From positions 62,501-126,500 of the forward strand of contig JBAZID010000003.1 in NCBI GenBank assembly GCA_041651995.1: DNA of 64,000 bases, read 5' to 3'. The position numbers and the translations under genes were made by a program. This stretch comes from Sulfuricella sp. Its GTDB lineage: Bacteria; Pseudomonadota; Gammaproteobacteria; Burkholderiales; Sulfuricellaceae. Position 1 is the first letter of the stretch. The number at the start of each line of letters is the position of its first letter. A model generated the notes under the pieces. That model worked only from the letters and a program-made list of their open reading frames with translations, ran no database searches and was not told where the DNA came from. Shown piece after piece: positions 1-10,087 of the stretch.

Positions 1-22
1 ACAGTACCCAAACTCTTGGCAA

Positions 23-1507
23 TCAAAGCTCATTGCGCCATTCCTGGTCTTCACTGTCAAAAAGACGATTGGCCTCGTGCAGCCCCCAACTACCAGCCGC
101 ATAGGTATGAATGAATTCACGCTCTTGTTCCCAGTATTTCAAAATGGGATCTACCACTCTCCACGACCACTCAACTTCATCAAAGCGAATAAACAAAGTA
201 CGGTCACCTTCGATCACGTCGAGCAGTAACGCCTCGTAGGCATCCAGCGGCGCCTCATGCGCCTTGCGGTAGGAGGCATTCATCTGAATGACGCGCGTAT
301 CCATTCCCAGCCCGGGCTGCTTGACATGGATCTCCATGTGCATACTTTCAGAAGGCTGAATCGAAAGCAGCACCCAGTTGGGCTCGATGGTTTCTACCGC
401 AGTTTCACGGAATAATTGTTGCGGTGGATGGCGAAAGCGGATAGCAATCATTGACATCGATTTTGGCATGCGCTTGCCTGTGCGCAGATAGAACGGCACG
501 CCACGCCAACGCCAGTTGTCAATATAAAACTTCGCGGCGACGAAAGTTTCTGTGGCGGAATTGTGCTCCACCCCTTCTTCTTGCTGGTATCCACGCACAG
601 GCTCCCCGTTGATGAAACCAGAGGCATACTGGGCTCGAAATGCGTGCGCATGTATCGCGCGCTTCGCAATTGGCCTTATTGATCTCAATACCTTGACCTT
701 TTCGTCTCGCAGCGCATCAGCCTCCAGTTCAGGCGGTGGCTCCATCGCCACCACAGTGAGGAGCTGCATCAGGTGGTTTTGCAGCATGTCGCGCAACGCC
801 CCTGCCTTATCGTAATAATCGGCGCGCTTCTCGATCCCAACATCTTCAGCCACCGTGATCTGCACATGATCGATAAAATTCCGGTTCCACAAAGGCTCGA
901 TCAGCGTGTTGGCAAAACGGAATACCAGCAGGTTCTGCACGGTTTCCTTGCCCAGGTAATGGTCGATACGAAAAATCTGCTCCTCATCGAAATGCCGGTG
1001 CAACAGTTCGTTGAGCATGCGTGCGCTCTCAATATCTTCGCCGAAGGGTTTTTCCACCACCATTCGGTGCAAGCCGCGTGGCTTATTAAGTCCAACCGTA
1101 TCAAGATGATTGATTACCGCGCCAAACTCGGTGGGCTTGATGGCGAGATAAAACACCACATGGGAGCACACCCCGCCTTTCTGACAACTGATTTCCTCCT
1201 TTAGACGGCGATAAGCTTCCACATCGTGAAGCTCGCCCTGCACATAGCTGAAGCGCGCGGCGAAATGTTTGAATACCTCATCATCAAAATTCTCGCCGAG
1301 CTTGTTCCGCAAACTCAAATCCATGTGCTCGAACCATTCATCCTGCCCCCACTCGCGGCGGGAAAAAGCGATGAAGCTCATATTCTCGGGCATGCGTTTC
1401 TTCTGCTCCAGGTGATACAGAGCGGGCAACAGCTTGTTCGATGAAAGATTGCCAGTAGCGCCAAAAATGACAAAGCTGCACGGGTGAAGCTTGTGATCAT
1501 GGTTCAT
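23..1507 (-). CDS. zwf: Glucose-6-phosphate 1-dehydrogenase
   Basis: Cytosolic enzyme oxidising glucose-6-phosphate to 6-phosphogluconolactone with NAD(P)+, the first step of the oxidative pentose phosphate and Entner-Doudoroff pathways. The 494-residue protein has the normal family length. Near the N-terminus it shows the nucleotide-binding [16 protein letters not shown] segment, then VEKPFGED, and the substrate-binding RIDHYLGKE motif that carries the active-site histidine region. The ATG overlaps the stop of the upstream gnd gene by 4 bp (ATGA), so the two are translationally coupled in one operon. A shared promoter upstream of gnd is inferred. Identification is firm. Confidence 0.97.
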   Translation of the reverse strand: MNHDHKLHPCSFVIFGATGNLSSNKLLPALYHLEQKKRMPENMSFIAFSRREWGQDEWFEHMDLSLRNKLGENFDDEVFKHFAARFSYVQGELHDVEAYRRLKEEISCQKGGVCSHVVFYLAIKPTEFGAVINHLDTVGLNKPRGLHRMVVEKPFGEDIESARMLNELLHRHFDEEQIFRIDHYLGKETVQNLLVFRFANTLIEPLWNRNFIDHVQITVAEDVGIEKRADYYDKAGALRDMLQNHLMQLLTVVAMEPPPELEADALRDEKVKVLRSIRPIAKRAIHAHAFRAQYASGFINGEPVRGYQQEEGVEHNSATETFVAAKFYIDNWRWRGVPFYLRTGKRMPKSMSMIAIRFRHPPQQLFRETAVETIEPNWVLLSIQPSESMHMEIHVKQPGLGMDTRVIQMNASYRKAHEAPLDAYEALLLDVIEGDRTLFIRFDEVEWSWRVVDPILKYWEQEREFIHTYAAGSWGLHEANRLFDSEDQEWRNEL

Positions 1508-2424
1508 TTTGCCCCCTCTTTGATGGCATGACCGCCAAAACCTTTACGCATCATGGCCAGCATCCTGGCAGGAAAATCATTGGAACCCTGCGAGGCGAAG
1601 CGCATCATCAACGCCAGACTCATCACCGGCGCAGGCACACCCTGTTCAATAGCTTCGAACGCAGTCCAGCGGCCTTCGCCAGAATCCGAGACAAATGGTG
1701 CGATTGCACTCAGATCCTGGTCCTGTCGCAGGAAATCCGCACTCAAATCAAGCAGCCAGGAGCGCACCACACTGCCGTGGCGCCACATTTCTGAAATTGC
1801 GCCCAGATCTAGATCAAATTCCTGTTTACCCTTCATCAAGGCAAATCCTTCTGCAAAGGCCTGCATCATTCCGTATTCGATGCCGTTGTGGATCATTTTC
1901 ACAAAATGTCCGGAACCGGCAGGGCCGCAGTGCAGCCAGCCTTTATCCGGAGCCGGTGCAAGTATCTTCAGATAGAATTCGAGCTGCTTTACTGCCGCCG
2001 GTTCACCTCCGGCCATCATGGCATAACCATTCTGCAAGCCCCACACGCCTCCAGACACACCCACATCCACAAACTGGATGCCCCACGCCCCGAGCTCCCC
2101 GGCACGGCGCTGACTATCCTTGTAGAAGGCATTGGCGCCATCCACCACGATATCGCCCGCACCCAGCATGGGAACCAGCGTATCCAGCGCCTGCTGCGTT
2201 GCCTCACCAGCCGGAAGCATGAGCCAGATGATGCGCGGCCCATCGCCTAGAGATTCAACTAGTTGCTGTAGCGTTTCGACAGCAAGAAGACCCGTTTCAG
2301 CCGCCAACTGCTGCGTCACCGCGAAACTCCGATTGTGGGCCACGACTTCCGCGCCACCCAGCCGCAAACGGCGCGCCATGTTTCCACCCATACGTCCAAG
2401 ACCGACCATAGCAATTTTTTTCAT
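1504..2424 (-). CDS. gnd: 6-phosphogluconate dehydrogenase, decarboxylating (short form)
   Basis: Converts 6-phosphogluconate to ribulose-5-phosphate and CO2. At 306 residues it belongs to the short, YqeC/GndA-like class rather than the ~470-residue classical form. The N-terminal Rossmann motif is GLGRMGGN. The substrate and catalytic segments [12 protein letters not shown] and [15 protein letters not shown] are intact, including the catalytic lysine. The open frame continues 23 codons further upstream, but the ATG at 2424 is preceded by a good CCTGGAGGAA ribosome site and begins exactly at the family start MKKIAMVG. It is the first gene of the gnd-zwf operon. Confidence 0.95.
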   Translation of the reverse strand: MKKIAMVGLGRMGGNMARRLRLGGAEVVAHNRSFAVTQQLAAETGLLAVETLQQLVESLGDGPRIIWLMLPAGEATQQALDTLVPMLGAGDIVVDGANAFYKDSQRRAGELGAWGIQFVDVGVSGGVWGLQNGYAMMAGGEPAAVKQLEFYLKILAPAPDKGWLHCGPAGSGHFVKMIHNGIEYGMMQAFAEGFALMKGKQEFDLDLGAISEMWRHGSVVRSWLLDLSADFLRQDQDLSAIAPFVSDSGEGRWTAFEAIEQGVPAPVMSLALMMRFASQGSNDFPARMLAMMRKGFGGHAIKEGAK

Positions 2425-2666
2425 TCTTCCTCCAGGGTGAGTACGCTGATGTATTTTAAGGCAATAAACATTATGAATTACAAAGCGTAGCACGCCTTTG
2501 ATATCGTCATGGATATCGAGCTGCCGTAATCAGCGCTCCAAGGCAAATTGATCCGGGTTTTCCCATCTTCACACATGCATGCGACTTGCGATCTACTGTC
2601 TCACCTTGAGATTGCGCGGGTTATCACGCATCATTGAAGGAAATCCGGGCATCTACAGAAGTTTTT

Positions 2667-3122
2667 ATGCGTACAATATCTTTCAGGCAATATTTAACTA
2701 TTTGTTTTATCTTCCTTCTTACTACCAGCATCTCTTCAGCTATGTCCGATCAGACGCCCTCGCCCAAAGTAGCCAAAGCGCCTTATAAAGTTGTTTTTCA
2801 GGTAACTGACAGCGACGCGCAAAAGTGGAATCTGACTCTAGTTAACGCCATGAATGTCATCACCGAACTGGGCAAACACAATGTCGCCATAGAGATCGTT
2901 GTCTATGGTCCTGCGATTGACATGCTCAAACTCGAATCCGAAGTTGCGCCCAGGGTGGATGAAGTCATTAGACATGGCGTCAATGTTGTAGCCTGTGAAA
3001 ACACCATGCATGGCGAGCGCCTCACCCCTGCAGACATGTTGCCTGACCTTGATTTCACACGAACCGGGGTGGTTTATCTGATGGAAAAGCAAAAAAAAGG
3101 CTATGCCTACATCAGACCTTGA
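2667..3122 (+). CDS. Secreted DsrE-family sulfur-relay-like protein
   Basis: A 151-residue protein with an N-terminal hydrophobic signal segment (about residues 7-25, ending near SISSAMS) followed by one DsrE/DsrF-like domain (KVVFQVTDSD ... IEIVVYGPAIDML). A conserved cysteine is present in VACENTM, at the position of the active cysteine in many DsrE-like proteins. DsrE-type proteins carry persulfide sulfur. A periplasmic location and a role in sulfur metabolism are inferred. The open frame can begin at TTG 2634, but the ATG at 2667 puts the signal peptide at the N-terminus and is preferred. It lies 44 bp upstream of glgA on the same strand with no obvious functional link. Confidence 0.75.
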   Translation: MRTISFRQYLTICFIFLLTTSISSAMSDQTPSPKVAKAPYKVVFQVTDSDAQKWNLTLVNAMNVITELGKHNVAIEIVVYGPAIDMLKLESEVAPRVDEVIRHGVNVVACENTMHGERLTPADMLPDLDFTRTGVVYLMEKQKKGYAYIRP

Positions 3123-3166
3123 CCACTTTCTTGCTTTGAATCTTGCCGAAATATCAGGAATTCGTT

Positions 3167-4639
3167 ATGCCGCTTAATCAATCACTCAAAGTTCTATTCA
3201 TTACACCTGAAATCACCCCTCTGCTCAAAACCGGCGGCCTTGCCGATGTCAGCGCAGCACTTCCCGCCGCATTGCGTGAGTACAAGGTTGACGTACGAGT
3301 GTTACTGCCGGGCTACCCCAAGGTCATGGACAGCCTCAAAAACAAGCGTTTACTCACCACCCTTACAGATTGCGGTGTGCATGGCGAAGTCAAACTGCTG
3401 GAAGCCGAATTACCGGGAAGCGGCGTACCGTTGCTGATCATTGACTACCCGCTATTTTATGAACGCGATGGCGGCCCTTACACTGACCCCAAAGGCCATG
3501 ACTGGGCCGACAATGCACACCGCTTCGCCCTGCTCTCCAAGGTGGGAGCCCTGCTGGGTAGTTCGGGCAGCCCTTTGGCCTGGCATCCGGATATTGTGCA
3601 GTGCAACGACTGGCAAAGTGGCCTGACCCCCGCCTACCTGAATTTCAGCCCAGCCCCCAGTGCCGCTACCGTCATGACCATTCACAACATGGCGTTTCAG
3701 GGCACCTTCCCCGCTTTGCTGACCGAACCCCTGGGTTTGCCTGCCTCAAGCTTTGCTATCAACGGCGCAGAATATTATGGGCAACTCTCATTCCTAAAAG
3801 CCGGATTGTTTTACGCCAAGCACATTACGACTGTAAGCCCCACCTATGCCGAGGAAATCCAGCAGGAACCTCTGGGCTTCGGCATGCAGGGGCTGCTGGC
3901 CCATCGCTATCTGGACCTCACCGGCATCATCAACGGCATTGACGTGAAGGAATGGGATCCGGCCACAGACAAACTGCTGGATCACAACTACAGCGCCGGC
4001 AATCTGGCCGGAAAAGCCGCCTGCAAGCGCGCGTTGCAACAAAAACTCGGACTGTCGGAAAACCCGGACATTCCCTTACTGGGCGTGATCAGCCGCCTGA
4101 CGCATCAGAAAGGGCTGGATCTGTTGCCCACCATCGCACCCTTCCTGCTTGAACACCCGGTGCAGATGGTCATTCTGGGCAGCGGCGAGGTAGCGCTGGA
4201 AACAGCGTTCCTGCAGTTGGCGCAAAACCATCCGGATCAGGTGGCCACGATCATTGGCTTCAATGAAGCGCTTTCACATCAGATTGAAGCGGGTGCGGAT
4301 ATTTTTCTCATGCCCTCGCGATTCGAGCCTTGCGGGCTGAACCAGATGTACAGCCAGTGTTACGGCACGCCACCGGTCGTGCACTCCACGGGCGGGCTGG
4401 CGGACACGGTAGTGGATGCCACATCCGAAAACATAGCCAACGGCACAGCAACTGGCTTCGTGTTCAGACATGCAACCACACATGGTCTGAACGAATGCAT
4501 CCACCGGGCGCTGGATGCCTATCACGACCAGCCCTCCTGGCGCAAGATCCAGGCCAACGGCATGCACCGCGACTTCAGTTGGAGCAGGAGTGCCGAGGAG
4601 TACCTCGCGCTTTACGAAATGATTCTGAAAAGCGCTTGA
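3167..4639 (+). CDS. glgA: Glycogen synthase (ADP-glucose)
   Basis: GT5-family enzyme that extends alpha-1,4-glucan chains from ADP-glucose in glycogen synthesis. The 490-residue product has the N-terminal KTGGLADV motif (K21 onward, ADP-glucose binding), the central GLGFGMQG-like region, and C-terminal SRFEPCGLNQMYSQ followed by STGGLADTV. All are hallmarks of bacterial GlgA. The frame opens at TTG 3143, but ATG 3167 starts directly before the conserved LKVLFITPE strand and has a CAGGA-type ribosome site. The gene converges with glgP with only 7 bp between stops, so synthesis and breakdown genes sit tail to tail. Confidence 0.96.
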   Translation: MPLNQSLKVLFITPEITPLLKTGGLADVSAALPAALREYKVDVRVLLPGYPKVMDSLKNKRLLTTLTDCGVHGEVKLLEAELPGSGVPLLIIDYPLFYERDGGPYTDPKGHDWADNAHRFALLSKVGALLGSSGSPLAWHPDIVQCNDWQSGLTPAYLNFSPAPSAATVMTIHNMAFQGTFPALLTEPLGLPASSFAINGAEYYGQLSFLKAGLFYAKHITTVSPTYAEEIQQEPLGFGMQGLLAHRYLDLTGIINGIDVKEWDPATDKLLDHNYSAGNLAGKAACKRALQQKLGLSENPDIPLLGVISRLTHQKGLDLLPTIAPFLLEHPVQMVILGSGEVALETAFLQLAQNHPDQVATIIGFNEALSHQIEAGADIFLMPSRFEPCGLNQMYSQCYGTPPVVHSTGGLADTVVDATSENIANGTATGFVFRHATTHGLNECIHRALDAYHDQPSWRKIQANGMHRDFSWSRSAEEYLALYEMILKSA

Positions 4640-4646
4640 GCACGCC

Positions 4647-7208
4647 TCAGAGCCATTGCATCAAACCCATCTCCAGGGGATGGGTCAGCAACTCGTGGTA
4701 GGGGTAGACCCTGACCTTGTAATCCAGCCGCCCGCATAAATCGGGGGACAGGTCGAGAGCGAACAGATGTTCCTTCCCATCTGCGCTCATGCCGTAATGG
4801 CTGAAATTGAAATGCAGGTAATCCAGCCTGTCCCGCTTGGCTGACCGGCGAATCAATAATTCAACCACGACATCTTCAGGTGCAAGGGCATTCATATTCA
4901 GCGCCACTTCCAGGCGTACAGTCTCGCCAAAGCTGATGCGATTCAACGGCACATCCATTCGGTGCAGCATCAATCCTTGCCAGGCAGAGCGGATTTTCTT
5001 TTTCCACTCGGAAAGAAGCTTTGCCCCGGAAAAATTATCCTGCTCATAACGTTGACCCTGCCGGCTGGCAGGAACATAAAACTTGGTGACGTATTCATCC
5101 ACCATGCGTCCGGAATTGAAGCGTGGCAGGATGGTTGCCATGGAACGCTTGGACATTTTCACCCAATCCGGTGAATACCCCATCTTGCCGCGCTCGTAAT
5201 AGGCTGGAATAACCCTGTCCTGGAGAATTTCATACAGGGTCTGCGCTTCTTCCTTGTCACGCCGATAGGATTCCATCCAGGTAGGCGCCGGCTTGATCGC
5301 CCAGCCGTTGGTGCCATCGTAACCCTCGCCCCACCAGCCATCGAGCACGGAAAGATTAATCGCTCCATTCATGCCGGCCTTCATACCTGAGGTGCCGCTT
5401 GCCTCGAGCGGGTAAACCGGATTGTTGAGCCACACATCCACCCCCGAAACCAGACGCCTTGCCAAACCAAGATCATAGCCCTCCACCAGCATGATCTTGC
5501 CTTCGAACTCCGGCAAATTGGCGATGCCCTGCACCTGGCGGATCAAATCCTGGCCTGGCAGATCTGCGGGGTGAGCTTTGCCGGCGAAAAGAAACAGCAC
5601 CGGCCGTTCATCGTTGGAAAGAATTTCCTTGAGCCAGTCGATATTTTCGAACAGCAAAGTGGCACGCTTGTATGTGGCAAAGCGGCGGGCAAAACCGATG
5701 GTCAGGACGTTGGGGTCATATCTGTCCACAAACTTCAGCATCCTGTCCAGGTGGGATTCGCTACCATTGTCGCGGAAATGCTGCGCGCTCTTGCGGAAAT
5801 GCACCAGCTGAAGCATCTGGGATTTGAGCGATTGACGCACGCTCCAGAAGAGCTGATCAGGAATCTCGTCTATCCGGCTCCAGAAATCCGGCTCCGACAT
5901 GCGATGCCGCCATTCATATCCGAACACGTTATCAAACAGATCAGCCCATTCCTGTGCCAGAAAAGTCGGCACATGCACTCCGTTGGTGACATAAGCCATC
6001 GGGTTTTCTTCAGGCAGCACCTCAGGCCACATCGCGGAACAAATGCGCGAGGACACGCTGCCGTGAATCCTGCTCACCCCGTTCTGGTGGCGAGAGCCGC
6101 GAATCGCCAAAGCGGTCATGTTGAATTCGGGGCTCTCCGGGGTCAGACCCAGTTGCATCACATCACCCACGCCAATCTTGATGTCTTGACAGAAGTGCTG
6201 AAAATACTCGGTAATCATGCCATCCGAGAAATGATCATGCCCGGCGGGGACCGGTGTATGTGTCGTAAATACCGTATTGACCGCGACTGCCTCCAATGCA
6301 CTGGAAAAATCCAGTTGATGCTCGGCCATTAAATGGCGCACCCGTTCCAGAATCAGGAAAGCTGCGTGGCCTTCGTTGATATGCCAAACCGTTGGCTTGA
6401 TGCCCAGAGCCTGCAATGCTCGCACCCCGCCTACACCGAGAATGATTTCCTGCTTAAGCCGCAGGGTGCGATCGCCCCCATAGAGCTGGTGGGCAATATT
6501 GCGATCATCGCAAGTATTCTCCTCCAGATCGGTATCCAGCAGATAAAGCCGGACGTGACCCACAACCGCCTGCCACACTTTGACGGCCACTTGCCGGCCT
6601 GGCAACTCGACCGTCAGGTGGATCTCACCGCCATCATCCCGTAGCGCGGGCGTGACGGGCAGCTCGTTAAAATTGGAATCCGCATAACTGGCGACCTGGT
6701 TGCCGCTGTCGCACTCTATGGTCTGGGAAAAATAGCCCTGACGATACAACAAGCCCACCGCCACAAACGGCACGCGCATATCGCTGGCCGCCTTGCAGTG
6801 ATCGCCCGCCAGAATCCCGAGACCACCGGAATAGATGGGAAAGCTCTCATGGAACCCAAACTCGGCGCAGAAATAAGCGACCAGATCACGGTCAGCGAGT
6901 TGGTCCTCTCCATTGCGGCTCACCAGTTCATGATGGTAAGAGTCATAGGCCGACAGAACACGGTTATAGGTCGCCAGAAAAACCTGGTCTTCCACCGCAT
7001 CCAGCAAACGCTGCTCATCCACCCGGCGCAGAAAGACCTTGGGATTGTGCCCCACGGCATCCCACAAACCGGGATGCAGACGAGCAAACAGCGTGCGGGT
7101 CGGCTTGTCCCAGCTATACCATAAATTATTGGCAAGCTCCTCCAACCGGATCAGCTTGCGTGGAATCCTGGGATTGACTTCAAGTGTGAACGTAGTGCCC
7201 TGTTTCAT
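4647..7208 (-). CDS. glgP: Alpha-glucan (glycogen) phosphorylase, DUF3417 type
   Basis: Releases glucose-1-phosphate from glycogen or maltodextrin using pyridoxal phosphate. The 853-residue protein carries an N-terminal DUF3417 domain (LEELANNLWYSWD near residues 22-34) before the GT35 catalytic part, the architecture of the alpha-glucan phosphorylase subfamily distinct from E. coli GlgP. The C-terminal EASGTSGMKAGMNGAINLS stretch contains the lysine that forms the Schiff base with PLP. The start ATG at 7208 matches the family. Convergent neighbour of glgA. With zwf and gnd next door it suggests a glycogen-to-pentose-phosphate route. Confidence 0.95.
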   Translation of the reverse strand: MKQGTTFTLEVNPRIPRKLIRLEELANNLWYSWDKPTRTLFARLHPGLWDAVGHNPKVFLRRVDEQRLLDAVEDQVFLATYNRVLSAYDSYHHELVSRNGEDQLADRDLVAYFCAEFGFHESFPIYSGGLGILAGDHCKAASDMRVPFVAVGLLYRQGYFSQTIECDSGNQVASYADSNFNELPVTPALRDDGGEIHLTVELPGRQVAVKVWQAVVGHVRLYLLDTDLEENTCDDRNIAHQLYGGDRTLRLKQEIILGVGGVRALQALGIKPTVWHINEGHAAFLILERVRHLMAEHQLDFSSALEAVAVNTVFTTHTPVPAGHDHFSDGMITEYFQHFCQDIKIGVGDVMQLGLTPESPEFNMTALAIRGSRHQNGVSRIHGSVSSRICSAMWPEVLPEENPMAYVTNGVHVPTFLAQEWADLFDNVFGYEWRHRMSEPDFWSRIDEIPDQLFWSVRQSLKSQMLQLVHFRKSAQHFRDNGSESHLDRMLKFVDRYDPNVLTIGFARRFATYKRATLLFENIDWLKEILSNDERPVLFLFAGKAHPADLPGQDLIRQVQGIANLPEFEGKIMLVEGYDLGLARRLVSGVDVWLNNPVYPLEASGTSGMKAGMNGAINLSVLDGWWGEGYDGTNGWAIKPAPTWMESYRRDKEEAQTLYEILQDRVIPAYYERGKMGYSPDWVKMSKRSMATILPRFNSGRMVDEYVTKFYVPASRQGQRYEQDNFSGAKLLSEWKKKIRSAWQGLMLHRMDVPLNRISFGETVRLEVALNMNALAPEDVVVELLIRRSAKRDRLDYLHFNFSHYGMSADGKEHLFALDLSPDLCGRLDYKVRVYPYHELLTHPLEMGLMQWL

Positions 7209-7268
7209 GGAAATCCTTTAATTGACGCGACTCAGCCCGCTCTAAAGCAGCAAACCCCATGCCACCCA

Positions 7269-7817
7269 TTACAGCCTCATGAAATGCTCACGGTAATATT
7301 TCAGTTCATTGATCGACTCATAAATATCCGCCAGGGCTTCGTGCCGGTTTTCTTTCTTGAAACCATCATAAAGCTCGGGGCGCCAGCGTCGTGCCAGCTC
7401 CTTGATCGTACTCACATCCAGATTACGATAATGAAAATAGGCTTCCAGCTTAGGCATGTGCCTGGCAAGAAAGCGTCGATCCTGGCAAATGGAATTGCCG
7501 CACATGGGGGACTTGCCCGCGCCAACATGCTGCTGCAAAAAATTGATCATGCGCGCTTCCACCTCTGCATCACCCAAGCGGGATGCCTTGACCTTGTCAA
7601 TCAGACCTGATTTACCATGGGTTCCCTTGTTCCAGTTATCCATCCTGTCCAGCACCGCATCAGCCTGGTGCACCACCAGCACCGGCGCCTCCGCAACGGT
7701 ATTGAGCTGCGCATCCGTAATCACCAGCGCGACCTCCAGGACGAAGTCTGTTTCCGGGCTGAGTCCGCTCATCTCCATATCCAGCCAGATCAGATTCTGG
7801 TTGTTTTCTTGTGCCAT
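7269..7817 (-). CDS. orn: Oligoribonuclease
   Basis: 3'-5' exoribonuclease that removes the last 2-5 nucleotides in RNA turnover and degrades pGpG. The 182-residue length is typical. The DEDDh exonuclease motifs are visible: LDMEMSGL (first Asp and Glu), a central C-S-I-C-Q-D-R-R-F segment, and a C-terminal H-EALADI segment. It is divergent from the M48 protease gene, with a 99-bp gap (7818-7916) that must hold both promoters. Confidence 0.96.
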   Translation of the reverse strand: MAQENNQNLIWLDMEMSGLSPETDFVLEVALVITDAQLNTVAEAPVLVVHQADAVLDRMDNWNKGTHGKSGLIDKVKASRLGDAEVEARMINFLQQHVGAGKSPMCGNSICQDRRFLARHMPKLEAYFHYRNLDVSTIKELARRWRPELYDGFKKENRHEALADIYESINELKYYREHFMRL

Positions 7818-7916
7818 AATATTGTTCCATTTAAATCAAGCCGCATATTGTGGCATGCCCCCAATCAATCGTCACCCTTGAGCGCCCCCCAAGCTGGTGC
7901 GCTGGAACCTCTCACA

Positions 7917-9167
7917 ATGCCGGTTTTTACCCTGATTTTTGCCTTTGCCTTGCTGCTTACCACTGCGACCCGGCTATGGCTGGCTCAACGCCATCTGCGC
8001 CACATCCAGCTTAACCGCCAGGCTGTACCGCAGGATTTCGCTGACAGCATCTCCCTTGAATCGCACCACAAGGCGGCGGATTACTCCAGCAGCAAGACTC
8101 GGCTCGGCATGCTTCACAGCCTGCTGGACGTAGCACTTCTGCTGGCATTCACCCTGGGTGGTGGCATTCAGGCGCTCACGGACTATTGGCAAAACGTCCT
8201 GGGCGATGGATTGTGGCGTGGCGTGGCACTCATTGTGAGCGTCCTTGTCATCTCCAGCCTGCTGGAAATACCACTCAGTCTGTATCGAACATTCGTCATT
8301 GATGCACGGTTTGGTTTCAACAAAATGACACCCGGCCTGTTTCTGGCCGATTTGTTCAAACAAACCCTGCTCCTCAGCGCGCTTGGCATTCCTTTGCTCC
8401 TCGGTGTGCTGTGGCTGATGGCGCAAATGGGCGAACACTGGTGGCTCTATGTCTGGCTTGCGTGGATGGGCTTCAATCTGCTGATCCTGACCCTCTATCC
8501 TACCGTGATTGCACCTCTGTTCAACAAATTCTCGCCACTGGAAGACCAAAGGCTTGCTACGCGCATTGAAGCCTTGCTGCAGAAATGCGGTTTCAAATCT
8601 CAGGGGCTGTTTGTCATGGATGGCTCCAAGCGCAGCAGCCATGGCAACGCCTATTTCAGCGGTCTGGGCGCTTCAAAACGTATCGTGTTCTTCGACACAC
8701 TGTTAGCGCGCCTCAATCACGATGAAATCGAGGCGGTGCTGGCCCATGAACTGGGGCACTTCAAACGCCGCCATGTCATCAAACGCATTCTCTCCATGTT
8801 CATTCTCAGCCTGGCAGGGCTGTGGCTGCTGGGCTGGCTCATGCCGCAGGGGTGGTTTTACCAGGGCCTGGGTGTCACGACTCGGAGCACCGATACGGCC
8901 CTGCTATTATTCATGCTGGTTAGCCCGTTCTTTACTTTCCTGTTTAACCCAATTGCCAGTCTTTACTCACGCAAGCATGAATTCGAGGCCGACCGCTACG
9001 CAGCCGAAAATTCCAGCGGCGAAGCACTGATCCAGGCACTGGTCAAGCTTTACAATGACAATGCAGCAACGCTAACACCCGATCCGCTGCACTCGGTTTT
9101 CTATGATTCACATCCGGCTGCCACACAAAGGATCGCCTACTTGAGATCGCTCGCAGGGAAAAGTTGA
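7917..9167 (+). CDS. M48 family zinc metalloprotease (Ste24/CAAX prenyl protease 1-like)
   Basis: A 416-residue integral membrane metalloprotease. It has an N-terminal hydrophobic helix (VFTLIFAFALLLTTATRLWL), several further transmembrane segments, the zinc motif VLAHELGHFKRRH (HExxH) and a downstream HEFEADRYAAE segment supplying the third zinc ligand. This matches the bacterial Ste24/M48 peptidases often found next to orn. The open frame runs 100 codons upstream to 7617, but that part lies inside orn on the other strand. The ATG at 7917 starts exactly before the first membrane helix. A membrane protein quality-control role is inferred. Confidence 0.9.
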   Translation: MPVFTLIFAFALLLTTATRLWLAQRHLRHIQLNRQAVPQDFADSISLESHHKAADYSSSKTRLGMLHSLLDVALLLAFTLGGGIQALTDYWQNVLGDGLWRGVALIVSVLVISSLLEIPLSLYRTFVIDARFGFNKMTPGLFLADLFKQTLLLSALGIPLLLGVLWLMAQMGEHWWLYVWLAWMGFNLLILTLYPTVIAPLFNKFSPLEDQRLATRIEALLQKCGFKSQGLFVMDGSKRSSHGNAYFSGLGASKRIVFFDTLLARLNHDEIEAVLAHELGHFKRRHVIKRILSMFILSLAGLWLLGWLMPQGWFYQGLGVTTRSTDTALLLFMLVSPFFTFLFNPIASLYSRKHEFEADRYAAENSSGEALIQALVKLYNDNAATLTPDPLHSVFYDSHPAATQRIAYLRSLAGKS

Positions 9168-9235
9168 TTTGCACAATATCCGAGTTATTTGTTAAAGTAT
9201 TCAATCGTCCATCTCACATTGAAAGGGAGAACCTC

Positions 9236-9547
9236 ATGAAATTTTTTCTCACCGCTCTCAGTCTCGCGCTGCTGGCAACCACTCCAGCCATTGCCGAGTC
9301 CATGGACAAAGGCGACGCCAAGATCGGCAAGACGCTGCACGACAAATCCTGCATTACCTGCCATGTCTCAAAATTCGGCGGCGATGGCAGCAAGATATAC
9401 ACCCGCGCCGACCGCAAAGCCACCAGCAAGGAACAACTGACCGCTCGCGTCAAGGCATGCAATAACAACGTTGGCGCTGGTTGGTTTCCAGAAGAAGAAG
9501 CCCATGTTGCAGCTTACCTCAACGCCACCTACTATCGTCTGAAGTGA
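9236..9547 (+). CDS. Small monohaem cytochrome c without an obvious Met ligand
   Basis: A 103-residue exported protein. It has a signal peptide (MKFFLTALSLALLATTPAIA) and a single CITCH haem-attachment site at residues 39-43. No methionine follows the haem site, so the sixth ligand cannot be the usual Met. The C-terminal half has a second cysteine in KACNNNVGAGW, reminiscent of SHP/DUF1924-type cytochromes that use Asn and have an extra Cys. Start ATG 9236 has the ribosome site AAGGGAGAA; the open frame extends upstream to 9164 but that lacks support. Periplasmic electron-transfer role inferred; partner unknown. Confidence 0.82.
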   Translation: MKFFLTALSLALLATTPAIAESMDKGDAKIGKTLHDKSCITCHVSKFGGDGSKIYTRADRKATSKEQLTARVKACNNNVGAGWFPEEEAHVAAYLNATYYRLK

Positions 9548-9635
9548 TCACAGGATCATAATTTTCTTGTCAAACTGAACCAGCAGGCTCACAATCGCCC
9601 CTCGTGAAATTACCATTTTGTTCGGAGGGGCTTCA

Positions 9636-9995
9636 ATGAAACGACTACTGGCACTGGGCCTGATCGTCACATCTCTGGGAGGCTGCTGCATGGTGGCCTG
9701 CAATAGCCGGCCAGCCAACAGCCATATCACGGTCAGCTCCAACATCCCCGCGGACTGTAGTTTTGAGGACAAGGCCGGCCCGCGTGAATTCCATGCCCCA
9801 GGCAAAGTGGACGGCATGCCGAAAAATGCGCCTGGAACCCTGACATGTCAGGCCAAGGGATATAAACCTTTCCAAAAACAGGTGCAGGCCGCTGACTGGA
9901 GCAAGATCGACTCCCTCTCAGGCGACCCCCTCGCGATTCGTTATTTCAGCGAAGTCTCCATCACGATGGAAGCACTGGACAAGAAACCCAATTAA
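9636..9995 (+). CDS. Small lipoprotein, function unknown
   Basis: 119 residues. It begins with a lipoprotein signal (KRLLALGLIVTSLGGC, lipobox LGGC, lipidated Cys near residue 17). The mature part reads ITVSSNIPADCSFEDK ... GTLTCQAKGYKPF, weakly resembling a PEGA-type beta domain, with a possible disulfide between its two cysteines. A strong GGAGGGG ribosome site precedes ATG 9636. I do not recognise the family with certainty. It lies between the cytochrome c and an outer-membrane protein, all on the + strand but with separate gaps. Confidence 0.7.
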   Translation: MKRLLALGLIVTSLGGCCMVACNSRPANSHITVSSNIPADCSFEDKAGPREFHAPGKVDGMPKNAPGTLTCQAKGYKPFQKQVQAADWSKIDSLSGDPLAIRYFSEVSITMEALDKKPN

Positions 9996-10087
9996 ACAGG
10001 CGCTTGCCAATTGATATTACCCCCCAGATGTTTTAAAGTTGCCGCGTTCCAAAATAGTTCTGCTCAATAGCTCAGGAGACCTCTCAT

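Noticed and set aside
7617..7916. 100-codon N-terminal extension of the M48 protease
   Set aside because: Most of it is antisense to orn and lacks family similarity; ATG 7917 begins at the first membrane helix.
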